62,790 nucleotides of DNA from Reyranella sp. (GTDB lineage Bacteria; Pseudomonadota; Alphaproteobacteria; Reyranellales; Reyranellaceae), in NCBI GenBank assembly GCA_019750135.1, contig JAIEOV010000042.1, forward strand, positions 1 to 62,790. Reading direction: 5' to 3'. The notes below the pieces were generated by a model that did not search any database, was not told the DNA's origin, and was given only the letters and a program-made list of their open reading frames with translations. Shown one piece after another: positions 34,372-42,286 of this stretch; within the stretch, counting starts at the first letter, position 1; each line of letters opens with the position of its first letter. The position numbers were made by a program, and so were the translations under genes.

Positions 34372-35979
34372 TCACCGCTCGAGCTTCAGCCCGACCACCT
34401 CGCGGTCCCACAGTGCCTGGCGGTTCTGCTCGGCCCAGACCTTGAGCTTGTACTTCTCGATCTTCTCGCTCGGCGTCTTGGGCAGCGCGTCGATGAAGCG
34501 CACGAAGCGCGGCACCATGAAGTGCGCCATGTTGCGGTTGGCGAAGCGGACCAGCTCTTCCTCGCTTATGCTGTGTCCGTCGCGGCAGACGACGTAGACC
34601 ATGACCTCGTCTTCGCTGAGCTCGGAGGTGACGGGCACGGCCGCGACCTCCATCACGGCCGGATGCCGGGAGATCAGCATCTCGACCTCGTAGGCCGAGA
34701 TGTTCTCGCCGCGACGGCGAATCGATTCCTTCTTGCGGTCGACGAAGAAGAGGTAACCATCCTCGTCGAGCCAGCCGCGATCGCCGGTATGCAGCCAGAG
34801 GTCGCGCGTATCGCGGACCGTGGCCTCGGCCATCTTGTAGTAGCCCGCCATCACGATGCCACGCTCGAGCGGCCGGACGCAGATCTCGCCCACCTCACCG
34901 GTCGGCAGCGGCTCGTCTTCGTCGCTCACGATCTGCAGCTCTGCCAGGCCGCGTGGCCGACCGGCCGAGGCGCCCTTGGCCTCCGGATCGTCCGGCGTGA
35001 ACATGGTCACGGCGAAGGTCTCGGTCATGGCGTACAGCGAGGTGACCTGCACGCCGAAGCGATCGGAGACCTCGCGATAGGTCTGCGGCGACAGCGGAAC
35101 GATCATCGCCTGGCGCACGCGATGCTCGCGGTCGCGCGGCGACGCCGGAGCGCGCAGCAGGATGTTGGTCATGGCGCCCAGCGAATTGAACTGCGTGGCG
35201 CCGGTGGCGCGGATCTCGTCCCAGAAGCCGGTGGCCGTGAAGCGCGGCGAGACCGCGAGCGCCGCGTCGGCCCACAGGGCGGCGTAGCAGGAATACCAGA
35301 GCGCGTTGCCGTGGAAGAGCGGCAGGCAGGTGTAGAGAACGTCGTCCGGCCGGTAGCCGAAGTTCAGCGCCAGCGAGCGGCCGACGCCGTGCGCCTGCGA
35401 ATGCGGACTGATCACGCCCTTCGACGGCCCGGTCGTGCCGGACGTGTACATGATGTATTGCGGGTCGCTGGCGAGCACGGCGTCGCGGTCGGGCTCCTCG
35501 GCGGAAGCCGATGCGAAGGCGGTGAGATCGGCCACCGGGCGACCGAGCGCGGCCAGGGCCTCACCGTCGCCCAGGGCGACGAACGCGCGCAGCTTGTGGT
35601 CGCCGGCCAGGGCCTCAGCCACTCGCGGCGCCCATTCCGCCGCGACGACCGCCGCCACGGAATCGGACTGGGTGATAAAATAGCGCAGGAGCTCGCCGCG
35701 GGCCGCCGTGTTCAGCGGCACCGCCACGGCGCCGAGCTTGGCCAGTCCCCAGATCGTCCAGATGAACTCGGGACAGTTGGGCAGCATGACCGCGACATGG
35801 TCGCCCTTGGCGATGCCGAGCGCCCGGAAGCCGTTGGCGTAGCGGTTGGAAAGATCGTGCGCCTGGTCGTAGCCATAACGGTCGGCGCCATGGATCAGCC
35901 AGGTCTTGCTGCCAAGTCGCGCCGCCTTGTCGGCGAGGACATGGCCGATCGTGCGTTGCTTAAGGGAATAGTCCTTCAT
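34372..35979 (-). CDS. AMP-forming acyl-CoA synthetase
   Basis: A ligase of 535 residues that activates a carboxylic acid with ATP and CoA. Adenylation motifs: P-loop YIMYTSGTTGPSKGVISPHSQ, substrate-pocket segment LYAMTETFAVTMFTP, LWLHTGDRGWLDEDGYLFFVDRKKESIRRRGENIS, and LPKTPSEKIEKYKLK with the C-terminal catalytic Lys. The overall similarity is to the CaiC/acid-CoA ligase group rather than acetyl-CoA synthetase. It lies 3 bp after livF, between the transporter subunits and their binding protein, so import and activation of one substrate are linked. Confidence 0.93.
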   Translation of the reverse strand: MKDYSLKQRTIGHVLADKAARLGSKTWLIHGADRYGYDQAHDLSNRYANGFRALGIAKGDHVAVMLPNCPEFIWTIWGLAKLGAVAVPLNTAARGELLRYFITQSDSVAAVVAAEWAPRVAEALAGDHKLRAFVALGDGEALAALGRPVADLTAFASASAEEPDRDAVLASDPQYIMYTSGTTGPSKGVISPHSQAHGVGRSLALNFGYRPDDVLYTCLPLFHGNALWYSCYAALWADAALAVSPRFTATGFWDEIRATGATQFNSLGAMTNILLRAPASPRDREHRVRQAMIVPLSPQTYREVSDRFGVQVTSLYAMTETFAVTMFTPDDPEAKGASAGRPRGLAELQIVSDEDEPLPTGEVGEICVRPLERGIVMAGYYKMAEATVRDTRDLWLHTGDRGWLDEDGYLFFVDRKKESIRRRGENISAYEVEMLISRHPAVMEVAAVPVTSELSEDEVMVYVVCRDGHSISEEELVRFANRNMAHFMVPRFVRFIDALPKTPSEKIEKYKLKVWAEQNRQALWDREVVGLKLER

Positions 35980-35982
35980 GGC

Positions 35983-36684
35983 TCAGGCACCGAGATAGGC
36001 ATCGACGAGGTCGGTCGACCTCTCGAAGGTTTCGCGCGGTCCCTCCATGACGACGCGCCCGTACTTGAGCACGTAGAGGTAGTCCGCAAATTTCATGGCG
36101 AGCCGCGCGTTCTGCTCGACGACCAGGACCGTGACGCCGGTCCGGCGCACCTCGTCGAGCGTGGCGAAGACCTGGCGAACGACGATCGGGGCGAGGCCGA
36201 GGCTGAGCTCGTCGGCCAGCAGCACCTGCGGCGCTGCCATCAGCGCACGGCCGATCGCCAGCATCTGCTGCTCGCCGCCGGACAGCGTGTAGCCGAGCTT
36301 GCGCTCGCGCCGCTCGATCGGCGGGAACATCGCCATCACCCGGCGGTAGTCCTGCGAGACATCCTGGCCGCGCCGCACATAGGCGCCGATCATCAGGTTC
36401 TCGCGCACCGTGAAGTCCGGCAGGATGCCCCTGCCCTCCGGGACATGGGCGATGCCGCGCCGCACGATCTCCTCCGGACGCAGGCCGGTGATCGCCGCTC
36501 CGTCGAGCACGACATTGCCCGACCCTGCCTTGACGATGCCGCTGATCGTGCGCAACAGCGTCGACTTGCCCGATCCGTTGGCGCCCAGGATGGCGACGAG
36601 CCCGCCTTTCTCGACCCTGATCGACACGTCGTGCAGCGCTTCGACCGACCCGTAGCGCACCGAGAGATCCTTGACCTCAAGCAT
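35983..36684 (-). CDS. livF: Branched-chain-type ABC transporter ATP-binding protein LivF
   Basis: One of two ATPases of a LivHMGF importer, 233 residues. Walker A LGANGSGKSTLLRTISG, signature LSGGEQQMLAIGRALM, Walker B VLLADELSLGLAPIVV. The usual DEPSLGLAP reads DELSLGLAP here, a Pro-to-Leu change next to the catalytic Glu that is unusual but probably tolerated. The start overlaps the livG stop by 8 bp. The order H-M-G-F is standard. Confidence 0.94.
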   Translation of the reverse strand: MLEVKDLSVRYGSVEALHDVSIRVEKGGLVAILGANGSGKSTLLRTISGIVKAGSGNVVLDGAAITGLRPEEIVRRGIAHVPEGRGILPDFTVRENLMIGAYVRRGQDVSQDYRRVMAMFPPIERRERKLGYTLSGGEQQMLAIGRALMAAPQVLLADELSLGLAPIVVRQVFATLDEVRRTGVTVLVVEQNARLAMKFADYLYVLKYGRVVMEGPRETFERSTDLVDAYLGA

Positions 36685-37447
36685 CGGCAGCCTCGCCGAG
36701 GTAGGAGGCGATCACGCGGGCGTCACCCAGCACATCGGCCGGCCGGCCGTCGGCGATGAGCTGGCCGAGATCGAGCACGACCAGCCGCTCGCACAGCCGC
36801 GACACGAACGGCATGTTGTGCTCGACCACCAGGATGCCGAAGCCGAACTCGCGTCGCAGCTCGAACAGCAGTTCGGTGAGGTGGGCAATCTCCGGATCGT
36901 TCAGGCCGGCGATCGGCTCGTCGAGCAGCAGGAAGCCGATATCCATCAGCAGCGCCCGCCCGAGATCGATCAGCTTGCGATGGCCGTAAGGCAGGTTGCG
37001 GACCTCGACATCGGCGCTGTCGGCAATGCCCAGTCGCCGCAGGACATCGGCCACCCGCCCCACCGCTTCGCGCTCGCGGCGCCACACCGACGGCATCATC
37101 AGGAGCTCGCTCACCAGCCCGTAGCCCAGCCAGCGATGACAGGCGATCATCAGGTTCTCGCGCACCGACAGGTCGAGCACGAGCTCGGGATGCTGGAACA
37201 CCCGCCCGATGCCGAGGCCCGCCACGTTCGAGGCGTTGCGCCCCGACAGCGCCGTCTCGTCGAGCCGCACGCGGCCGGTGGTCGGGCGGGTGATGCCGGA
37301 AATGCAGTTCAGCAGGGTGCTCTTGCCGGCGCCGTTGGGGCCGATCAGGCCGACGATCGACCCGGACTCGAAGGCAAAGCTCACGTCCTTGAGGGCGTGC
37401 ACGCCGCCGAAATCCACAGACACGTTCTCGATCGAAAGGCGCCCCAT
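36677..37447 (-). CDS. livG: Branched-chain-type ABC transporter ATP-binding protein LivG
   Basis: The partner ATPase, 256 residues from the ATG at 37447. Walker A GLIGPNGAGKSTLLNCISG, signature region VRNLPYGHRKLIDLGRALL, Walker B FLLLDEPIAGLNDPE, and the LivG-specific long insert with RVFQHPELVLDLSVRENLMI. The start is 1 bp downstream of the livM stop. An open frame continues upstream, but inside livM and without family similarity. Confidence 0.94.
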   Translation of the reverse strand: MGRLSIENVSVDFGGVHALKDVSFAFESGSIVGLIGPNGAGKSTLLNCISGITRPTTGRVRLDETALSGRNASNVAGLGIGRVFQHPELVLDLSVRENLMIACHRWLGYGLVSELLMMPSVWRREREAVGRVADVLRRLGIADSADVEVRNLPYGHRKLIDLGRALLMDIGFLLLDEPIAGLNDPEIAHLTELLFELRREFGFGILVVEHNMPFVSRLCERLVVLDLGQLIADGRPADVLGDARVIASYLGEAADA

Positions 37448-37448
37448 C

Positions 37449-38417
37449 TCAGCGTCTCCCGAGGAAGCGGCGCGCCATGCCCCACAGTCCCTGCGGCATG
37501 AACACCATGACGACCACCAGCACGACGCCGAAGACCAGCCCCGGCGCATCCTTGATGCCGCGCAGCAGCTCGGGAACGACGACGTAGAACATCGCGCCCA
37601 CGATCGAGCCGCCGATCGTGCCCAGGCCGCCAATGACGATCATGCTCAGGAATCCGATCGACAGGCCGACGTTGAAGCTCTCCGGGTTGATGTAGCGCAC
37701 GAGGTAGGCGAACAGCCCGCCGGCGATGGCCGCATAGAAGGCGCTGACGGCGAAGGCCGTCACCTTGTAGCGGGCGATGTGGATGCCGAGCGACGCTGCT
37801 GCAATCTCGCTTTCCTTGATCAGGCGCAGCGCCCGGCCGGTGCGCCCGCGGCTGAGGTTCCAGGCACCCCACAAGCCAAGGACGAGGAAGGCCAGGGCAA
37901 GATAGTAGAGCCCGGTGGCGCCGAGCTCGCGGCCGGCGATGGTCGGCGGCGTGAGCGACAGGCCGCCGCCTCCGCCGGTGAGGCTGCGCCATTCGAAGAT
38001 GGTCTTCTGCAGCACCACGCCGAAGCCCAGGGTGGCGATGGCGAGATAGAGGTTCTTGAGGCGCAAGGCCGGCACGGCGACGATCGCGCCGATGGCCGTC
38101 GTCAGGAGCGCACCCGCCGGCAAGGCGACGAGGTAGGGCCATCCTGCCTTGCTGGTCAGCAACGCCGTCGCGTAGGCGCCGACGCCGAAGAGCGCCGCGT
38201 GGCAGAGGCTGATCTGGCCGGCATAGCCGGTCAGCAGGTTGAGGCCGAGCGCGACGATGGCGAAGATCGCGGTCAGGGTCAGCAGATAGAGGCCGTAGCC
38301 GTTCAGCCAGACCGGCGCGACGCAGGCGAGCGCGAAGCCCAGCCCGACGAGGATCAGCTCGGAGCCATACGCGCCGCGCCGGCCGGGCAGACCGGCGATG
38401 TCGGTCGCGTTCGTCAC
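37449..38417 (-). CDS. livM: Branched-chain-type ABC transporter permease LivM
   Basis: An inner-membrane permease of 322 residues with about nine or ten helices. Family features: LTLTAIFAIVALGLNLLTGYAGQISLCHAALFGVGAYA, LRLKNLYLAIATLGFG and the coupling-helix region GRALRLIKESEIAAASLGIHIARYKVTAFAVSAFYAAIAG, then FLSMIVIGGLGTIGGSIVGA. The ATG overlaps the livH stop by 4 bp (38414-38417). Confidence 0.94.
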   Translation of the reverse strand: MTNATDIAGLPGRRGAYGSELILVGLGFALACVAPVWLNGYGLYLLTLTAIFAIVALGLNLLTGYAGQISLCHAALFGVGAYATALLTSKAGWPYLVALPAGALLTTAIGAIVAVPALRLKNLYLAIATLGFGVVLQKTIFEWRSLTGGGGGLSLTPPTIAGRELGATGLYYLALAFLVLGLWGAWNLSRGRTGRALRLIKESEIAAASLGIHIARYKVTAFAVSAFYAAIAGGLFAYLVRYINPESFNVGLSIGFLSMIVIGGLGTIGGSIVGAMFYVVVPELLRGIKDAPGLVFGVVLVVVMVFMPQGLWGMARRFLGRR

Positions 38418-39286
38418 GCCTTGCGGACCTTGACGCGACCGAAGACGCCTTCCGGTCGCACGATCAGCACGGCGATGATGACGAGGAACGTGATCGCCTC
38501 ACCGAACGACGGCGACAGGTAGGCGCTCGTCAGGTTCTCGGCGACGCCGAGTGCGAGGCAGCCGAGGAAGACGCCGATCAGGCTGTTGAGGCCGCCCAGG
38601 ACGCCGCCCGCGAAGGCCTTGATGAGCAGGGCGCCCATCAGGTTGGTGTCGAGGAAGACCGCGGGCGCCACCAGCATGCCGGAGATGCCGCCCACCAGAC
38701 CCCCCAGGCCCCAGGCGATCGCCGAGGACTTGGTGATCGACACGCCCATCAGGCGCGCCACGGTCTGGTTTTGGCTCGCCGCCCGCATCCCCATACCGGT
38801 CCAGGTGGCGCGCAGGAAGAGCGTCATGCCGACGATGATCGCCAGCCCGACGGCAATATTGACCACACTGGTGACCGGCACCGCCACGCCGCCGATATGG
38901 AAAGGCGGAGAGAAGGCGAAGGGCGAGGGAAAGGTGTAGGTCTGGTGTCCCCAGATCAGCCCGGCCACGCTGTTCAACACCACGTTGAGGCCCAGCGTGG
39001 CGATGATGGCCGACAGGACCGGGCTGCCGATCAGGGGCCGGATGATCACCTGCTGCACGATCACGCCCTGCACCAGGCCGAACACCGCAGCGATCGCCAC
39101 GGCCTGCCACCACGGCAGGCCGAGGTCGTCGAGCAGCCAGTAGGCGAAGAAGGTCGTCAGCATCGCCATTTCGCCCTGCGCGAAGTTGGCGATGTCGGTG
39201 ATGTTGAGCACGATCACGATGGCGATGGCGACCATCGCGTAGAGGCAACCCGCGGCGAGTCCGCCGACGATGAGATTGGCGATCAT
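38414..39286 (-). CDS. livH: Branched-chain-type ABC transporter permease LivH
   Basis: An inner-membrane permease of 290 residues with about eight helices. Motifs: ANLIVGGLAAGCLYAMVAIAIVIVLNITDIANFAQGEMAML at the N-terminus, LNVVLNSVAGLIWG, TWTGMGMRAASQNQTVARLMGV at the coupling helix, and IKAFAGGVLGGLNSLIGVFLGCLALGVAENL. Its ATG overlaps the tetR stop by 4 bp (39283-39286), so the regulator and the transporter are co-transcribed. Confidence 0.94.
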   Translation of the reverse strand: MIANLIVGGLAAGCLYAMVAIAIVIVLNITDIANFAQGEMAMLTTFFAYWLLDDLGLPWWQAVAIAAVFGLVQGVIVQQVIIRPLIGSPVLSAIIATLGLNVVLNSVAGLIWGHQTYTFPSPFAFSPPFHIGGVAVPVTSVVNIAVGLAIIVGMTLFLRATWTGMGMRAASQNQTVARLMGVSITKSSAIAWGLGGLVGGISGMLVAPAVFLDTNLMGALLIKAFAGGVLGGLNSLIGVFLGCLALGVAENLTSAYLSPSFGEAITFLVIIAVLIVRPEGVFGRVKVRKA

Positions 39287-40059
39287 CGCAGCCCTGCCCG
39301 CCCCTTGCCGACGGCGCGCAGTCGCGCCGGCCGCTGCGGTCGGGCTTCGCCGCGCACGGCCTTGATCGACTGCCTGATCGCAGGCGCCCGGGAGACGTCA
39401 TCGCCGCGCTGGCGCTCCGACGGCGCACGCAGCGGCAGATCGCCGACATTGCTGGCCATCGCCGTCGTCGGCGACGACGAGATCGCCCGCTCGAAGATAT
39501 CGCTCAGCGCGCGCGTGAGCTGCTCGGGCTTCCAGGCGCCCGACGGCTTGAACCATTTCGGCACCCAGTTCATGGCACCCAGAATGACGAAGATCGCGAG
39601 CTTGGGATCGCAGGGCGCCACGCTGCCGTCGGCGATGCCCTCGCGCACCAGCGCGCGCAGCGCACGCTCGAACTTGTCGCGCTGCTGCACCAGCTTGGCC
39701 TTGTCGTCGGGCTCGAGCGCATGCTCTTCCATCAGCACGACGCAGCAATTGAGCTCGTCCAGCAGCTCGGTGACGTAGCCTGCGATCGTGAGGATCAGCC
39801 GCTCGCGTCCGTTGCGCCCCTGCTTGCGGCCGCGCTCGAGGCTCGCGAACGCCGCCTCCATCGCGTACTCGAAGCAGCCGGCGAGCAGCGCGTTCTTGTT
39901 GGGGAAATAGTGATAGAGCGCGGCCTTGGTCACGCCGAGGCTCGCGGCGATCTCGTTCATCGAGGTGCCGTGGAAGCCCTTGAGATTGAAGGACGCCGCC
40001 GCTTCCTGCAGCACCGCCCGGCGTTTGATCCCGTGAATATCTTCTTTGGTTGGGAACAT
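39283..40059 (-). CDS. TetR-family transcriptional regulator
   Basis: A repressor of 258 residues. The DNA-binding domain is at the N-terminus: VLQEAAASFNLKGFHGTSMNEIAASLGVTKAALYHYFPNKNALL, a canonical TetR helix-turn-helix. The C-terminal ligand domain is followed by a basic tail rich in Arg (from about residue 205). The ATG at 40059 has GAGGCAGG upstream. As first gene of the liv-ligase operon, and with a perfect palindrome in front of it, it is probably an autorepressor that responds to a CoA ester or acid of the pathway, as is common for TetR regulators of acyl-CoA catabolism. Confidence 0.92.
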   Translation of the reverse strand: MFPTKEDIHGIKRRAVLQEAAASFNLKGFHGTSMNEIAASLGVTKAALYHYFPNKNALLAGCFEYAMEAAFASLERGRKQGRNGRERLILTIAGYVTELLDELNCCVVLMEEHALEPDDKAKLVQQRDKFERALRALVREGIADGSVAPCDPKLAIFVILGAMNWVPKWFKPSGAWKPEQLTRALSDIFERAISSSPTTAMASNVGDLPLRAPSERQRGDDVSRAPAIRQSIKAVRGEARPQRPARLRAVGKGRAGLR

Positions 40060-40095
40060 ACCTGCCTCGCGGAATGGTCCGTCTTGCGTTCAAAA

Positions 40096-40124
40096 ACGAT
40101 AGCCGGTAGCTTCCTATCTGACAA
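40096..40124 (-). promoter_or_regulatory. Probable sigma-70 promoter for tetR-liv
   Basis: On the minus strand, TTGTCA (40124-40119) and TATCGT (40101-40096) are spaced 17 bases apart, 36 bp upstream of the tetR start. Confidence 0.5.
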
Positions 40125-40133
40125 GACGGTTTG

Positions 40134-40149
40134 CTAACCGTACGGTTAG
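40134..40149. promoter_or_regulatory. Perfect 16-bp palindrome, probable TetR operator
   Basis: CTAACCGTACGGTTAG is its own reverse complement. It lies between the divergent tetR and MaoC genes, 9 bp upstream of the tetR -35 box and 34 bp from the MaoC start, so one bound dimer or pair of dimers could control both transcripts. Binding by the adjacent TetR protein is inferred from position and symmetry. Confidence 0.7.
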
Positions 40150-40183
40150 TTAACATCGCCAGGCGGGATGTTCCGCCACGCGC

Positions 40184-40657
40184 TTGAACGGGAAACGACC
40201 CTTGGGCCTCTACCTCCAAGATTTCGAAATCGGCATCGCGCATCACACGCGCGGCCGCACCATCGGCGAAGGCGACGTCTCGCTCTTCGCTGGCCTGGTC
40301 GGCGACCACAACCCGTTGCATGTCGACGAGGAGTTCTGCCGCCAGAGTCTCTTCGGCGGCCGTGTCGCGCACGGCCCGCTCATCCTGTCGACCGCGATCG
40401 GCCTCATGTCCCAGCTCAACTGGATCGACGGCACCGCCATGGGGCTGCTCGGACTGTCGTGGAAGTTCGACCGTCCGGTGAAGCTCGGCGACACGATCAC
40501 TGCCCGCGTGACGCCGCTCGAGGCTCGGCCGTCTTCCACCAAGCCCGATCGCGGCGTGCTGACGCTCGGCTTCGAAGTCCTCAACCAGCGCGACGAGATC
40601 GTCGAGACCGGCTCCATCGTGCTGCTGATGAAGCGCCGCCCCGAGGCGGCTCGCTAG
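40184..40657 (+). CDS. MaoC-family (R)-hydratase-like protein
   Basis: A hot-dog-fold protein of 157 residues or slightly fewer. The family motif is present as SLFAGLVGDHNPLHVDEEF, with the catalytic Asp and His, followed by FGGRVAHGPLILSTAIG. These enzymes hydrate trans-2-enoyl-CoA or related unsaturated CoA esters. No ATG fits; a TTG at 40184 or a TTG at 40202 (LGLYLQDFEIG, which matches the family start better) are the candidates. It is the first gene to the right of the TetR operator and lies 16 bp before the carboxyltransferase gene. Confidence 0.88.
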   Translation: MNGKRPLGLYLQDFEIGIAHHTRGRTIGEGDVSLFAGLVGDHNPLHVDEEFCRQSLFGGRVAHGPLILSTAIGLMSQLNWIDGTAMGLLGLSWKFDRPVKLGDTITARVTPLEARPSSTKPDRGVLTLGFEVLNQRDEIVETGSIVLLMKRRPEAAR

Positions 40658-40673
40658 TTCCGGAGCACCAGAC

Positions 40674-42275
40674 ATGGCGACGCTGACCAGCGCGATCGAT
40701 CCCGCATCCGAGACCTTCCGTGCGAATGCCGCCGTCTATGACGGCCTGCTGAAGACCCTGCGCGAACGGCAGGCCTGGTCGATGGCCGGCGGCGGCGAAC
40801 GCATGGTCCAGCGCCACCGCGAACGCGGCAAGATCCCGGTGCGCGAGCGCATCGACCTGCTGGTCGACCCGCTCAGCCCGTTCCTGGAGCTGTCGCCGCT
40901 GGCCGCTTGGGGCCTCTACGGCAACGCGGTTCCCGCTGCCGGCATCGTCACCGGCATCGGCACGATCCGCGGCGTCACCTGTATGATCATCGCCAACGAC
41001 GCCACGACCAAGGGCGGCTCCTTCTTCAAGGAGACCATCCGCAAGCACGTGCGCGCCCAGGACATCGCCTTCGAGAGCCGCCTGCCCGTCGTCTATCTCG
41101 TCGATTGCGGCGGCGCCAACCTGCAGCAGGGCGACGAGGTCTTCCCCGACCAGGATCATTTCGGCGGCGCCTTCTACCGCCAGTGCCGGATGTCGGCGGC
41201 CGGCATCCCCCAGATCGCGGCCGTGTTCGGCGAGTGCACGGCTGGCGGCGCCTACATCCCCGCCCTCGCGGACGAGGTCGTCATGACCGCCGGCAACAGC
41301 AGCGTGCATCTTGGTGGACCGCAGATCGTCAAGGCGGCGATCCGCGAGATCGTCGACCGCGACACGCTGGGCGGCGCGGAAATGCACAGCACCGTCTCGG
41401 GCGTCTCCGACCATTTCGCGCGCGACGAGATGGAGGCAATCGCCAAGACCCGCGACATCGTCGGCGCGCTCAATCGCGTGCAGCGTGCCCACGGCGACAT
41501 CCGCCCGCCGCGGCCGCCGTTGTTCGACCCAGCCGAGATCCCGGGGATCGTCGGCGCCGACCTGACGCGGCCGTTCGACCAGCGCGAGGTCATCGCGCGC
41601 CTGGTCGACGGCAGCGAGTTCCACGAGTTCAAGCCGCTGTACGGCGCCACCCTGGTGTGCGGCTTCGGCCATATCCAGGGCCTGCCGGTCGGCATCCTCG
41701 CCAACAACGGCGTGCTGTTCTCCGATTCCTCGCTAAAGGGCGCCCATTTCATCGAGCTCTGCGACCAGCGCAACGTGCCGATCGTCTTCCTGCAGAACAT
41801 CACCGGCTTCATGGTCGGCTCCGACGCAGAGCGCGGCGGTATCGCCAAGAACTCAGCCAAGCTCGTCTACGCCGTGTCGAACGCCCGCGTGCCGCGCTAC
41901 ACGGTCGTCACCGGCGGTTCCTACGGCGCCGGCAACTATGGCATGAGCGGCCGCGGCTTCCGGCCGCGTTTCATGTTCATGTGGCCGAACGCCCGGCTCG
42001 GCACGATGAGCCCCGACGTCGGCAGCTCGGTGCTGATGGACCTGCGGCGCTCCAGCATTTCACGCAATCCCGCCACCGAAGCCGAGCTCGCCGAGCATGA
42101 GGCCAAGCTGCGCGGGATGTTCGACGAGCAGTCCGATCCCTACTACTGCACGGCCCGGCTGTGGGATGACGGCCTGATCGAACCCGCCGACACCCGCGAC
42201 GTGCTGGGCCTCTGCCTGGCGATCGGCGCGATGGAACCGCCTGTCACCGGCCCGCGGCCGGTCTATCGCATGTAG
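40674..42275 (+). CDS. Acyl-CoA carboxylase carboxyltransferase (beta) subunit
   Basis: A subunit of 533 residues that moves the carboxyl group from biotin to an acyl-CoA. The crotonase-like N-domain has GGSFFKETIRKHVRAQDIA, LPVVYLVDCGGANLQQGDEVFPDQDHFG and CTAGGAYIPALADEVVM; the C-domain has GILANNGVLFSDSSLKGAHFIELC and NITGFMVGSDAERGGIAKNSAK, then TVVTGGSYGAGNYGMSGRGF. The wording of these motifs is that of the methylcrotonyl-CoA/geranyl-CoA carboxylase beta group (LiuB/AtuC) rather than propionyl-CoA carboxylase. It is followed 11 bp later by its biotin-bearing partner. Confidence 0.93.
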   Translation: MATLTSAIDPASETFRANAAVYDGLLKTLRERQAWSMAGGGERMVQRHRERGKIPVRERIDLLVDPLSPFLELSPLAAWGLYGNAVPAAGIVTGIGTIRGVTCMIIANDATTKGGSFFKETIRKHVRAQDIAFESRLPVVYLVDCGGANLQQGDEVFPDQDHFGGAFYRQCRMSAAGIPQIAAVFGECTAGGAYIPALADEVVMTAGNSSVHLGGPQIVKAAIREIVDRDTLGGAEMHSTVSGVSDHFARDEMEAIAKTRDIVGALNRVQRAHGDIRPPRPPLFDPAEIPGIVGADLTRPFDQREVIARLVDGSEFHEFKPLYGATLVCGFGHIQGLPVGILANNGVLFSDSSLKGAHFIELCDQRNVPIVFLQNITGFMVGSDAERGGIAKNSAKLVYAVSNARVPRYTVVTGGSYGAGNYGMSGRGFRPRFMFMWPNARLGTMSPDVGSSVLMDLRRSSISRNPATEAELAEHEAKLRGMFDEQSDPYYCTARLWDDGLIEPADTRDVLGLCLAIGAMEPPVTGPRPVYRM

Positions 42276-42286
42276 GACCCGCCGCC

